From contig DATGMP010000056.1 in assembly GCA_035293565.1 (NCBI GenBank), forward strand, positions 1-56,934: a DNA stretch of 56,934 bases, written 5' to 3'. The notes under the pieces were generated by a model. The model was not told the origin of the DNA. It made no database searches and was given only the letters and a program-made list of their open reading frames with translations. How positions within the stretch are numbered: position 1 is the first letter of the stretch; every line of letters starts with the position of its first letter. Positions 24,223 to 33,574 of the stretch are shown piece after piece. The stretch comes from DATGMP01 sp035293565 (GTDB lineage: Bacteria; Pseudomonadota; Alphaproteobacteria; BOG-932; Roseiterribacteraceae). The position numbers and the translations under genes were made by a program.

Positions 24223-25164
24223 CTAATCGTTCTTCACTGTTCGGAAGCCGAGATGCATCGAGCTGAAGCCGCTCTCCTGCGGCTGGCGGGCCGCGGGGCG
24301 GTAGCGGTGACAATAGTTGGGGGCGCAGAGGAACGAACCGCCCTTGATCGTGCGCAGCAGGCGTGACGGCGGAGTCGGCGCGGCCTTGGGATCGTAGGGC
24401 GTCGACGACCACTCCCAGACATTGCCGATCATGTCATAGAGCCCGTAGCCGTTCGGCGGAAAGCAGCCGACCGGCGCGATGCCGGGAAATCCGTCCGAGC
24501 CCAGATTCTGGCCGGGGAACTCACCTTGCCAGGTATTGGCCATATATTTGCCGTCGGGATTGAGCTCGTCGCCCCAGGCATAGGTCTTGCCGTCGAGCCC
24601 GCCCCGCGCCGCATATTCGAGCTGCGCCTCGGTCGGCAGCTCGCGGCCGGCCCAGTGCGCGTAAGCCACCGCGTCATTGTAGCTGACCTGAACCACGGGA
24701 TAGTCGTCCTTGCCCTTGATGCCGCTCTTCGGCCCCGACGGATGGCGCCAATCCGCGCCCGGCACGAAGCTCCACCAGGTCATCGGATCTTCCGCGTGAC
24801 GCACCCCGTCGGGCGGCGTGAAGACCGCGCCCCCCGCGACGAGTTGGTTCTTTGGGACCTCCGGGTAGTCTTCGGGCTTCGGCGCCTTCTCGGCATCGGT
24901 CACATAGCCGGTCGCCTTGACGAATTTGGCGAACTGCGCGTTCGTCACGGCAAAGCGGTCGATCGAGAAGCCGCCCACGGTCGCGCTGTGGACCGGCCCC
25001 TCCTCCTGGTAATATTCCGTCGATCCCATCTGGAACGTGCCGCCCGGAACATGCACCTCGCTGCCGTCGGGCTTCTTGCAGGCCGATTGAAGAGGCGCAC
25101 CGGGGGCGCTGATCGCTATCGACAACAGGACGCAGCAAACGACGAAAATCGACCTAGTAGCCAT
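24223..25164 (-). CDS. Formylglycine-generating enzyme, predicted exported
   Basis: This 313-residue SUMF1/FGE-type enzyme oxidises the active-site Cys of sulfatases to formylglycine. The copper-binding Cys pair is present as C280 and C285 in GGSFLCAPNYCHRYRPA, and the FGE-fold motifs VPGGTFQMGS, LPTEAQLEYAARGG and NVWEWSS are intact. The N-terminus (SIFVVCCVLLSIAISAPGAP) looks like a Sec signal peptide, so the enzyme would act in the periplasm. It lies just after two sulfatases that carry the CSPTR substrate motif, on the same strand, and is almost certainly their maturation partner. Confidence 0.93.
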   Translation of the reverse strand: MATRSIFVVCCVLLSIAISAPGAPLQSACKKPDGSEVHVPGGTFQMGSTEYYQEEGPVHSATVGGFSIDRFAVTNAQFAKFVKATGYVTDAEKAPKPEDYPEVPKNQLVAGGAVFTPPDGVRHAEDPMTWWSFVPGADWRHPSGPKSGIKGKDDYPVVQVSYNDAVAYAHWAGRELPTEAQLEYAARGGLDGKTYAWGDELNPDGKYMANTWQGEFPGQNLGSDGFPGIAPVGCFPPNGYGLYDMIGNVWEWSSTPYDPKAAPTPPSRLLRTIKGGSFLCAPNYCHRYRPAARQPQESGFSSMHLGFRTVKND

Positions 25165-25176
25165 GCTCGCTCGATC

Positions 25177-25299
25177 TCATTTCCGCATCACGGTAACTTT
25201 GGCCACCGTGCCGGTAAATGCAAAGGGCACGGTGTAATCGTCGCCGACCGGATGGAACTGGCCGCGTAATCCGCCCCTGTCCTTGATCCGCGCCGGCCG
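25177..25299 (-). pseudogene. Relic of a third arylsulfatase with a large internal deletion
   Basis: This short minus-strand frame begins PARIKDRGGLRGQFH, matching the middle of the two sulfatases next door (ARIKDKGGVRSQFHH). It then jumps straight to PVGDDYTVPFAFTGT and KVTV, matching their last 24 residues (PVSEDYQIPFKFTGT). About 300 codons of intervening sequence are missing, and so are the N-terminal 430 or so residues, including the active site. It keeps a stop codon in the homologous place. It lies between sulfatase 1 and the FGE gene and is most simply the remains of a tandem copy. Confidence 0.78.
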
Positions 25300-25382
25300 G
25301 TGAAGATAAGACAATCGACTTATCAAGACAATGGAGGATATCGTACGCAAACCTCGGGCAGACAGGGCCCGAACGCCTCGCC

Positions 25383-27725
25383 TCACTTCAGTGTCACTGT
25401 CAGCCTGTCGAGCGTGCCGGTGAATTTGAAGGGGATCTGGTAATCCTCGCTGACCGGCGTTCCGGTCCCCTCCCCGACATCGAAATTGGCGTCGAGCGAA
25501 TATTTGTTGCCGAGCGTCTGGTCGACCTTGCCGCTTCCGGCTTCCTTGTCGTCCACCGAAAGCGCGACCGTCGCGCTCTTGCCGAAGCCCGGCCCGTCAT
25601 ATTTGAAGTCGATCCCGACGGTGTGCTTGCCCGCCGGAACCGCATCGTTCGACACGATCGTGAAGCGCTTCAAATCGGCGAGATTGTAGCAGAAGACGAG
25701 CTTGCCCTTCAGCATGTAGAGCGCATAGCCGCCGAAGCGGTTGCCGTCCGAAACCAGCAGCCCATCCGCGCCGCCGTTCGGGATCTCGACTTCGGCGGAA
25801 ACCGCAAAAGAGCGATTGCGGATGTTGGGCGCGGCGGAGTCCGGTATGCGGATCATGCCCGGATAGTAGGTGAAGCTCGTGCGCCCGGCTTGCGGATCGG
25901 GACGGATGCCGAATCCCTTCACCATGTCGCCGGAACTGTCATGGATCGGCAGCGCGTGGTTCCGCGCCGCCTCGGTCCAGAAAAGATTCTGCAGATCCTG
26001 GAGCTTCCTCGGCTCCTTGGACGCGACGTTCGTCGCCTCGCTGAAATCGTCAGCGACATGATACAGATCCCAGACCTGCTTATCGAGGTCGACCTGCGCG
26101 CGCCCGAGCACCTGCCACGGAAAGACGGTCGGCTCCGTGCCGGCCATCCACCCGTCCTGGTACATGCCGCGATTCTCGACCAGCTCGAAATATTGCTGCT
26201 TGCGCGTGGACGGCGCCTTCGCGTCGCCGAAGCTGGAGACCATGCTGACGCCGTCGAACGGCTTCTGCGGAATGCCGTTGAGCACCGTCGGCGCTTCGAC
26301 TCCCGTCGCCTCTAGAATCGTCGGCGTGATGTCGATCACGTGATGAAATTGCGTGCGGAGCCCGCCCTCATCCTTGATGCGCTCGGGCCAGGAGATGACC
26401 ATTCCGTTGCGAGTCGCCCCGAAGAACGACGCGATCTGCTTGAACCATTGGAAAGGCGTATCCATGGCGTGCGCCCAGCCGACCGGATAATGCTCGTTCG
26501 AGTTCGGGCCGCCGAGCTGGTCGAGCCTGGCATGGATTGAGTCCAGACTGTCCGGCATGCCGTTCATGAAGGTCACGTCGTTGAACAGGCCGTTCGGGCC
26601 ACCTTCCGCCGAAGCGCCGTTGTCGCCCTGGATATAGATGATGAGCGTATTGTCGAGCTGGCCGGTCTCGCGGATCGCATCGATGACACGGCCGATCTGA
26701 TAGTCGGCGTGCGAAAGCTGCGCGGCATAAACCTCCATCAGTCGCGCATAGACCTGCTTCTGCTCGGCCGACAGCGAATCCCAGGCACGTATGACGCTCG
26801 GCCGCGGCGTCAGCTTCGTGTCGGGCGGCACGACGCCGAGCTTCTTCTGCCGCTCGAGCGTCTCTTCGCGGACCTTGTCCCATCCTTGATCGAACTTACC
26901 CTTGAACTTGGCGATCCAATCGGCCGGCGCCTGATGGGGCGAATGCGTCGACCCGCTCGCGTAATAGAGGAAGAAGGGTCTGTCGGGCTGCAGGCTTTTC
27001 TGCTCCCGGATCCAGGCGATCGCGTGATCCGCGAGATCACGGTCGAGGATGTAGCCCGGCTCATTGGCCGGCGGCTCGACGGGCTTCGTGTTCTCCCACA
27101 GATCGGGATGGAACTGGTCGGTCTCGGCGGGCAGGAAACCGTAGAAATACTGAAAGCCCATGCCGGTCGGCCAATGATCGAACGGACCTGCCTGGCTCAT
27201 TTCCCAATAAGGCGTGAGGTGCCATTTGCCGAAGGCCGCAGTCGAGAAGCCGTTCTGCTTCAGGATCTCGGCGACCGTTCCGGCAGAGCGCGGAATGATG
27301 CCGGTATAGCCCTCATATCCGGTGACCGGCTCCTCGGTCACGCCGACCGCCACGTCGTGATGATTGCGGCCGGTCAGCAGCGCCGCCCGCGTCGGGGAGC
27401 AGAGACCGACCGTGTGGAAGGTGTTGTAGCGCAAGCCCGCCTTTGCGAGCGCGTCGAAGGTCGGCGTCGGGATCGGCCCGCCGAATGTGCTGGACGCGCC
27501 GAAGCCGACGTCATCGGTGATGATCACGAGCACGTTGGGCGCGCCTTTCGGCGCCTCGAGCGGCTTTGGCCATTGCGGCGGCGCCGTGTCCTGCTCGGTC
27601 GGCCCGACCGGGCCTTTGAACTGCCAGTCCGGCCGCGGCAAGGCCTCCTGCCCGCTCGCCGCGAGCGGTGCAAGGACAACGATCTGGACAAGCACCGCGA
27701 TCCAGAGCCGCATCGATTTCTTCAT
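25383..27725 (-). CDS. Arylsulfatase 1 (formylglycine type)
   Basis: This 780-residue exported sulfatase has a signal peptide (residues 1-25) and the type I sulfatase signature at 109-120, CSPTRAALLTGR, where C109 becomes formylglycine. The metal site Asp pair is in ITDDVGFG (69-76). The second half holds a roughly 200-residue C-terminal beta-rich domain found in the large arylsulfatase subgroup. The product would hydrolyse sulfate esters in the periplasm. It is 60 to 70 percent similar by eye to arylsulfatase 2, 26 bases upstream in the same operon, so the pair arose by tandem duplication. The natural substrate is not evident. Confidence 0.94.
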   Translation of the reverse strand: MKKSMRLWIAVLVQIVVLAPLAASGQEALPRPDWQFKGPVGPTEQDTAPPQWPKPLEAPKGAPNVLVIITDDVGFGASSTFGGPIPTPTFDALAKAGLRYNTFHTVGLCSPTRAALLTGRNHHDVAVGVTEEPVTGYEGYTGIIPRSAGTVAEILKQNGFSTAAFGKWHLTPYWEMSQAGPFDHWPTGMGFQYFYGFLPAETDQFHPDLWENTKPVEPPANEPGYILDRDLADHAIAWIREQKSLQPDRPFFLYYASGSTHSPHQAPADWIAKFKGKFDQGWDKVREETLERQKKLGVVPPDTKLTPRPSVIRAWDSLSAEQKQVYARLMEVYAAQLSHADYQIGRVIDAIRETGQLDNTLIIYIQGDNGASAEGGPNGLFNDVTFMNGMPDSLDSIHARLDQLGGPNSNEHYPVGWAHAMDTPFQWFKQIASFFGATRNGMVISWPERIKDEGGLRTQFHHVIDITPTILEATGVEAPTVLNGIPQKPFDGVSMVSSFGDAKAPSTRKQQYFELVENRGMYQDGWMAGTEPTVFPWQVLGRAQVDLDKQVWDLYHVADDFSEATNVASKEPRKLQDLQNLFWTEAARNHALPIHDSSGDMVKGFGIRPDPQAGRTSFTYYPGMIRIPDSAAPNIRNRSFAVSAEVEIPNGGADGLLVSDGNRFGGYALYMLKGKLVFCYNLADLKRFTIVSNDAVPAGKHTVGIDFKYDGPGFGKSATVALSVDDKEAGSGKVDQTLGNKYSLDANFDVGEGTGTPVSEDYQIPFKFTGTLDRLTVTLK

Positions 27726-27751
27726 AGCCTCGCCTCGCAGATCGTGGAGCG

Positions 27752-30088
27752 CTAGTTGAGCGTGACCGTCAGGCGGTCGAGCGCCGCGGTCAGCCTGAAG
27801 GGTGTCGCATAGTCGTCGCTGACCGGCGCGCCGGTCGCCTCGCCGACCGACAGGCTGGCGTCGAGCGCGAAGCGATTTGCGATGGTTGCAGGAACATGGC
27901 CCGACGCGACCGGCTTGCCATCGACGGTCAGCGTCACCGTCCCGCCCTTGCCGCGTCCGCCGCCATCATATTTGAAATCGGCCGCGACCGCGTGATGGCC
28001 GGGCGAAAGCGCGTCGGGCGCGGAGATGGTCGTGCGTTCGAACTCCGCCATGTTGTAGCAGAAGACCGGCTTGCCCTTGAGCAGATAGAAGCTGAGCCCG
28101 CCGAACCGATCGCCTTCGGACAGCAGCACGCCTTCGGCGCCTCCCGGTCGGACCTCGAGCTCCGCCGTGAGCCTGAAGGAGCGGTTCTTCAGATCGGGTG
28201 CCGCGCCCTCCGGTATCCGCTTCATACCGGGCGGAAAGACGAAGCGCGTCGCGCCGCCGAGCGCGCTCGGCGGACCGCTGCCGCCGGCCATCACCGCGCG
28301 CACGACGTCCAGCATCGGCAGCACATGATAGCGCGCGGCCTCGGCCCAGAAGAGCTGCTCCAGATCCTTGACCCGCTTCGGCTCCTTCGCCGCGAGGTTG
28401 TTCGCTTCGCTGAAATCGTCGGGGACGCGGTAGAGCTCCCATTTCTGATCGTCGAGATCCCACGCTCCCCGATTGGGATCTGCCAGAGTCCAAGGAAGAT
28501 CCCGGGGTGTCGTCGCCGCGATCCAGCCATCCTCGTAGATCGAGCGGTTCCGCGAGGTCTCGAAATATTGAATCCGGCGAGTCGACGGCGCCTCCGCGTT
28601 ATCGAACGTATAGACCATGCTGGTGCCTTCGATCGGCTTCTGCGGCACGCCGTTCAGGACCGACGGCGCCTCGACATGCGCGGCCTCCAGAATGGTGGGC
28701 GTGATGTCGATGACGTGATGGAACTGGGAACGGACGCCGCCCTTGTCCTTGATGCGCGCCGGCCAGGAAATCACCATCCCGTCCTGCGTACCTCCGAAAT
28801 GCGAGGCGATCTGCTTGAACCATTGGAAGGGCGTGTTCATCGCCCAGGCCCAACCCGCGGGGTAATGGTTGTTGGCCGTCGGGCCGCCGAGCTCTCCCAT
28901 ATGCTGCTTCAGATAGGCGAAATCCTCCGGCAGCCCGTTGAACAGATGCACATCGTTGAAGAGACCCTGCAACCCGCCCTCCGCCGAGGCGCCGTTGTCG
29001 CCCTGGACGTAGATAACCAGCGTGTTGTCGAGCTGGCCCATGTCGCGCACCGCGTCGATCATCCGGCCGATCTGGTAGTCGGCATGGGCAAGCGCGCCCG
29101 CATAGACCTCCATCATATGCGCATAGACCATCTTCTGGTCCGCGCTCAGCGATGCCCAGGCCGGCAGCGCCGCCGGCCTGGGAGTCAGCTTCGTACCGGC
29201 CGGAATGATGCCGAGCTTCTTCTGGCGTTCGAATGTCTCCTCCCGGACCTTGTCCCAGCCCTGGTCGAACTTGCCCTTGAATTTGGCGATCCAATCGGCG
29301 GGCGCGTGATGCGGCGCGTGCGACGTGCCGGGCGCGTAATAGACGAAGAAGGGCTTGTTGGGGGCGAGCGCCTTCTGCGTGCGTATCCATTGGATCGCAT
29401 GATCGGCGAGATCTCGGTCCAGGATATAGGTAGGGTCGTCGTGCGGGGGCTCGACCGTGTGGAGATCCTCGACCAGGGCCGGCTGCCACTGGTTGGTCTC
29501 GGCGGCGAGGAAGCCATACGAATATTCGAAGCCCATATTCACGGGCCAATGATCGAAAGGACCGGTCGGCCCCATCTCCACATAGGGCGTCAGGTGCCAC
29601 TTGCCGAACTGCGCGGTGTTGTATCCATTCTGCTTCAGGATTTCCGCCACCGTGCCGGCGCTCTTCGGCACCATTCCGGTATAGCCTTCATATCCGGCGA
29701 CGGATTCTTCCGTCAGCGCCACGCCGACATCGTGATTGTTGCGGCCGGTGAGCAGCGCCGCGCGTGTCGGCGAGCAAAGCGCGGTGACGTGGAATTCATT
29801 ATAGCGCAGCCCGTCCGCAGCGAGCCGGTCGAAGGTCGGCGTCGGGATCGGTCCGCCGAAGGTCGAAGATGCGCCGAAACCGACATCATCGGTCAGGATC
29901 ACGATGACGTTGGGCGCGCCCTTGGGCGCCTCCGGCCGTGTCGGCCATTGCGGCGGCGCGCTATCGTCGGGCGTGCGCCCGACCGGTCCTTGAAAATGCC
30001 ATTGCGGCCGCGGCAGAACGTCCTCTCCGACAGTGACGCCGGCGGCGGAGACCAGACAGGCTGCGATGGCGAAGATTCGCGCGATCAT
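27752..30088 (-). CDS. Arylsulfatase 2 (formylglycine type)
   Basis: This 778-residue paralogue of arylsulfatase 1 has a signal peptide (FAIAACLVSAAGVTVG) and CSPTRAALLTGR at 105-116, with C105 as the formylglycine precursor. TDDVGFG at 66-72 gives part of the calcium site. All three segments around the active site match the neighbour, while the loop regions at 530-620 differ, suggesting a related but distinct substrate. Its ATG overlaps the stop of the preceding short frame as ATGA. It lies downstream of a TonB-dependent receptor, which points to uptake and desulfation of an exogenous sulfated compound. Confidence 0.94.
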   Translation of the reverse strand: MIARIFAIAACLVSAAGVTVGEDVLPRPQWHFQGPVGRTPDDSAPPQWPTRPEAPKGAPNVIVILTDDVGFGASSTFGGPIPTPTFDRLAADGLRYNEFHVTALCSPTRAALLTGRNNHDVGVALTEESVAGYEGYTGMVPKSAGTVAEILKQNGYNTAQFGKWHLTPYVEMGPTGPFDHWPVNMGFEYSYGFLAAETNQWQPALVEDLHTVEPPHDDPTYILDRDLADHAIQWIRTQKALAPNKPFFVYYAPGTSHAPHHAPADWIAKFKGKFDQGWDKVREETFERQKKLGIIPAGTKLTPRPAALPAWASLSADQKMVYAHMMEVYAGALAHADYQIGRMIDAVRDMGQLDNTLVIYVQGDNGASAEGGLQGLFNDVHLFNGLPEDFAYLKQHMGELGGPTANNHYPAGWAWAMNTPFQWFKQIASHFGGTQDGMVISWPARIKDKGGVRSQFHHVIDITPTILEAAHVEAPSVLNGVPQKPIEGTSMVYTFDNAEAPSTRRIQYFETSRNRSIYEDGWIAATTPRDLPWTLADPNRGAWDLDDQKWELYRVPDDFSEANNLAAKEPKRVKDLEQLFWAEAARYHVLPMLDVVRAVMAGGSGPPSALGGATRFVFPPGMKRIPEGAAPDLKNRSFRLTAELEVRPGGAEGVLLSEGDRFGGLSFYLLKGKPVFCYNMAEFERTTISAPDALSPGHHAVAADFKYDGGGRGKGGTVTLTVDGKPVASGHVPATIANRFALDASLSVGEATGAPVSDDYATPFRLTAALDRLTVTLN

Positions 30089-30393
30089 CGGGCGTTTGCT
30101 CCTTGCGGATCGAGCCTAACCGCGCCGAACATGCCGCCATAGAGGATGCGGCCTTTGGCGTCGACATAGATGCCCGAGAACATCGTATTGAAGCGCGCAT
30201 CGCCGAGCGCGTAGTCGGCGGCGGTCCCGCCGGTTGCGAGATCGACGGCTTCGAGAGTCCAGGCGCCGTCCTTCACACCGACGGTATAGACGCGCTTGGA
30301 GCCCAGGCTCGCATAGGGGACCATGGCGGCCATATATCGGGACGAGCGAACGAGCGGCATCATCTCCCCCTCGGATCGAGCGCCGCCGATCAA
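30085..30393 (-). pseudogene. C-terminal remnant of an unidentified protein
   Basis: This frame encodes at most 102 residues. From RYMAAMVPYASLGSKRVYTVGVKDG to GIYVDAKGRILYGGMFGAVRL it reads like the last blades of a beta-propeller. There is no signal peptide and no independent ribosome site. The TTG at its start merely overlaps the TonB receptor stop, while its own stop overlaps arylsulfatase 2 neatly. The simplest view is a larger gene between receptor and sulfatase whose 5' part was deleted. It could instead be a short functional protein starting at the Met-Met near residue 11. Confidence 0.5.
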
Positions 30394-32777
30394 AATGCAG
30401 CCGGCACCCCTGGCCCAAATCTGTATTTGACCTGGACCCCGAACATCCTCGGCTCGCCCAGCACATCGGAAACCGTACCGGTCGTATTATAGAGATCGTA
30501 TACGCCCAGCGTGTAAACCTTGTCGGTGACGTTCGTCACGAAGAAAGACAGGTCGAAGGGCCGTCCCATGATGCTATTCCAGTCGAGCCGCAGGTCCAGT
30601 AGCGAATAGCCCGGCCGTGAGCCTTCCGGCGAATTGTCGGTCGCGAACTGGTCGTGGCTTCGGTGCGACCAGACGGCCGCGACGCTCAGATCGCCATAGG
30701 ACTCATCGATGGGCAGGTGATAACGTCCGGTGATGCTGAGCTGATTTCGCGGCACCGCCGGATACGGGATTCCGGTGAAGCTCCCAACCGTGGGGATCAA
30801 CACCGGCCCGTCATAATTGGCGTAGTCGTACGAGTAGCTGCCCGAAAACTCGAGACCCTGGAACGGGATCAGCTGCCCGTCGAACTCAATGCCCTCGATC
30901 GTGACATCGGCGTTGGAGACGATCGTCTGGGTCTGGCTTGTGCCGGTCGGCAGCAGGACTTGCAGCGAAAGCGAGCGCTGCGCGTTCGCGAGCGTGTCAT
31001 GGAAGCCGTCGAGATTCGTCCGCGCCTTGATGCCGAACACCTCCCAATCAGTCTTCATGCCGATCTCGGCGTTGGTCATGCGCTCCGACCCGTATTTGAC
31101 GAGCGCCAGCGACGGCGTGTTGTTGTTGAACCCGCCGCTTTTGTAGCCATGGCTGCCTGTCACGTAGATCAGCGTGTCGGGCGAGAGCTGGTAGTCGAGG
31201 CTCAGAGTCCAGGACGGATCCTGGAACGGCGCCCCCATCGCCAGCGTGCAGTTGTTCGCGATCGTGCCGCCGATCTGTGTACAGATCTTCGGGCCGAAAG
31301 ACGTCGTAAAGGCGGCAACGGACATTGACCGCCAGTCCCATGTGTAGCGATAGCCCGCGGTGAATTTGAGTCCGTCCACGAACTGCGAGAGATCGTATGT
31401 GCCTTGCGCGTAAAGCGCCTGCGAGCGCGACGTCTGGTTGGCCGGTCCGTCGGCATTGTTCGACACGGCCCCCGAAGTGACCGTAACCGCGGGGCTCGCA
31501 ATGATGGAGGCGACGGTCTGCCCGGCGGGGTGGAGGAATTCGAGATAACCGCCGGCGGTCCAGGAGAGCTTATCGTCCAGGGCCTTGCCCTGGAACTGCA
31601 GCTCCTCTGTGTACTGCTCCCAGCTCGTCGACCAGCCGGTGGCCGTCGTCACCTGCAGGAGCTTCAGCGGCAGCCCTGTCTGATCGACGCGATAACGGTT
31701 CCGCATGTCCTGGATCGACGCGATGTTCTTCACCGTGAGATCGTCGGTGATGTCCCAGCGCGCGGTGTCGATCACGCCCCAATGATAGGTCACGTCGAGC
31801 GGATACATGCCGCCCGTGTCCGTGGCGCGCGGCCCCAGGGCCTGCTGCTCGGCCAGCGCCGCCTGCGCTCTCGCCGATCCGAACAGGGTCACGAACTGCC
31901 CTTTCGGTTGGCCGGGGATATTGTTGGGGTTGAAGCCGGTCAGAAGGACCGAGCCGCCATTCGTGTGCGAGTAGTAGGTCTGATAGATCAGATCGTTCTC
32001 AAAATCGTCCGTCGGGCGCGCGACGATATAGACACGGCCGGCCCAGTAATCGCGGTTGTCGAGATCCTGGCCGGTGCTGACATCCCGCGTGAAGCCGTCC
32101 ATCACCTCATGGCTGCCGGAAATCCGGACGAGCAGCTTGTCCTGGACAACAGGAATATTGACCGCGCCCTCGACCTCCTCGCGAGCATAGTCGCCGAAAA
32201 TCACCTGCCCGTAGCCTTCGAAATCATTGGTCGGTTTCTTGGGCTCCAGCAGTACCGCGCCGCCGGTCGTGTTGCGGCCGAACAGCGTGCCCTGCGGACC
32301 GCGAAGCGCCTGGAGCGAGTCGATATCGACATAGTTCCCCGGCCCGCTGATGACCCAAGGCACATCCGCGAAATAGGCTACGACGCCCGGCCAGGCGCCC
32401 GAAGTTCCGTTGATCCCTTGTCCGCGCATGAAGAAATTCTGCGAATTTCGATCCTGCTGACGCACCTCGAGCGACGGCACGTAGTGCTGAAGGTCGGAGA
32501 GAGACTGGATCCCCCTCTCGGCGATCTGAGCGCCGTTGAAGGCCGTGATGCCGATCGGCACCGTCTGAAGCCGCTCCTCGCGCCTGCGGGCCGTCACGAC
32601 GATCTCCTCGAGGCTGCCGCCGGCTGACGCTGTCGGCTGGTCCGCTTGCTGCGCTGTTGCCGGAGCGTTTGAGAACGCCACGAGCGCTCCCGCCGCCGCC
32701 CCCACCAGAAAACCTCCACGCATGACCCGCGCTGTCGACCGAACGCGCCGCGTCGAGCTCTCGCGATGTGCCACCAT
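30390..32777 (-). CDS. TonB-dependent receptor, sulfatase locus
   Basis: This 795-residue outer-membrane receptor has an Arg-rich N-terminus, a signal peptide (GGFLVGAAAGALVAFSNAPATA), a TonB box (EEIVVTA), a plug domain (LQHYVPSLEVRQQDRNSQNFFMRGQG; ALRGPQGTLFGRNTTGGAV) and a 22-strand-type barrel ending in Phe. It would import a ligand with TonB energy, probably the substrate of the downstream sulfatases. AAGGGAGA lies ten bases before the ATG at 32777; a longer frame from 32858 would cross the candidate operator. The divergent TetR gene and a palindrome at 32816 suggest repression. Confidence 0.93.
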   Translation of the reverse strand: MVAHRESSTRRVRSTARVMRGGFLVGAAAGALVAFSNAPATAQQADQPTASAGGSLEEIVVTARRREERLQTVPIGITAFNGAQIAERGIQSLSDLQHYVPSLEVRQQDRNSQNFFMRGQGINGTSGAWPGVVAYFADVPWVISGPGNYVDIDSLQALRGPQGTLFGRNTTGGAVLLEPKKPTNDFEGYGQVIFGDYAREEVEGAVNIPVVQDKLLVRISGSHEVMDGFTRDVSTGQDLDNRDYWAGRVYIVARPTDDFENDLIYQTYYSHTNGGSVLLTGFNPNNIPGQPKGQFVTLFGSARAQAALAEQQALGPRATDTGGMYPLDVTYHWGVIDTARWDITDDLTVKNIASIQDMRNRYRVDQTGLPLKLLQVTTATGWSTSWEQYTEELQFQGKALDDKLSWTAGGYLEFLHPAGQTVASIIASPAVTVTSGAVSNNADGPANQTSRSQALYAQGTYDLSQFVDGLKFTAGYRYTWDWRSMSVAAFTTSFGPKICTQIGGTIANNCTLAMGAPFQDPSWTLSLDYQLSPDTLIYVTGSHGYKSGGFNNNTPSLALVKYGSERMTNAEIGMKTDWEVFGIKARTNLDGFHDTLANAQRSLSLQVLLPTGTSQTQTIVSNADVTIEGIEFDGQLIPFQGLEFSGSYSYDYANYDGPVLIPTVGSFTGIPYPAVPRNQLSITGRYHLPIDESYGDLSVAAVWSHRSHDQFATDNSPEGSRPGYSLLDLRLDWNSIMGRPFDLSFFVTNVTDKVYTLGVYDLYNTTGTVSDVLGEPRMFGVQVKYRFGPGVPAAF

Positions 32778-32815
32778 GGTCGGTTCTCTCCCTTCGGTAT
32801 TGTTCGATTGTTTGT

Positions 32816-32830
32816 ACGATACCGTATCGT
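32816..32830. promoter_or_regulatory. 15-bp perfect palindrome, candidate TetR operator
   Basis: ACGATACCGTATCGT is a perfect inverted repeat of seven-base arms around one base. It lies 39 bases before the receptor start and 75 bases before the divergent TetR gene. Palindromes of this GATACnGTATC type are typical operators of TetR repressors beside TonB receptor genes, and this one would control both directions. Confidence 0.68.
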
Positions 32831-32904
32831 CCATAAACGTCAATGACACGCGAGACAACCCCGGCTCTTTGGGCTAGAGACTGACGCGCGACATAGGTTG
32901 GAAT

Positions 32905-33564
32905 GTGATTTCAGACTGCGAGACCGACTCGGCTGGCGGAAAGACCGCACGCTCCGGCGCGCGAGCGCGCCTTAGATTACCGCCGGATCGCCTCCGGGAC
33001 CTGATGGAGGCCGCCTCTGCGGAATTCGTCGCCCATGGCTATCGCCATGCCAGCGTCGATGCGATCTCGAAGCAGACCGGCATTGGCAAGACAACGATCT
33101 ACCGGCATTTCGGCGATAAGGCGGGGCTCTATCGAAGCGTGGTGCTCGGCGCGGTCGAATCCCTCCAGGAGCCGCCCGTCGAACTCATCGGAGACCGTCG
33201 CAAACCGGCTCTGGTTCTGCGCGACATCGGGCTGCGCGCCCTCTCGCTGTTCCTGCGGCCGGAGAGCATTGCTCTGCACCGGATGGTGATCGAGGCCGCT
33301 CCCCTATTCCCCGACCTGGCGAGGCTGGTGCGCGAACGGCTGACCGAATGGAATCTGGAAGCCGTGACGGGCTATTTCTCCAAGTTGGCGACCGAGGGAG
33401 TCCTCGCCGTCGAGAACCCCGAATGGACGGCACGGCAGTTTCTGGGCCTCGCCACCCACGGCAACCGTTTCCTGCTGGACCCGGCGCTCGCCGATGCGGG
33501 CGAGCGCAAGCGCATGACCGAGGAAACGGTGCGGCTCTTTTTGTCCGGGGTCGGAGGTGACTGA
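32905..33564 (+). CDS. TetR-family transcriptional regulator
   Basis: This 219-residue regulator has its helix-turn-helix at about 32-80 (HASVDAISKQTGIGKTTIYRHFGDKAGLY) and a C-terminal ligand domain of the AefR/TetR_C type. The start is the GTG at 32905; an ATG two bases earlier is out of frame. It is divergent from the sulfatase-locus receptor, with a 15-bp palindrome in between, so it is the likely repressor of that operon. It is convergent with a second TetR gene ten bases away. Confidence 0.9.
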   Translation: MISDCETDSAGGKTARSGARARLRLPPDRLRDLMEAASAEFVAHGYRHASVDAISKQTGIGKTTIYRHFGDKAGLYRSVVLGAVESLQEPPVELIGDRRKPALVLRDIGLRALSLFLRPESIALHRMVIEAAPLFPDLARLVRERLTEWNLEAVTGYFSKLATEGVLAVENPEWTARQFLGLATHGNRFLLDPALADAGERKRMTEETVRLFLSGVGGD

Positions 33565-33574
33565 CGGCCGGGTC

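Noticed and set aside
27896..30142. 748-residue plus-strand open frame
   Set aside because: It is the antisense shadow of arylsulfatase 2, with Arg/His-rich low-complexity composition.
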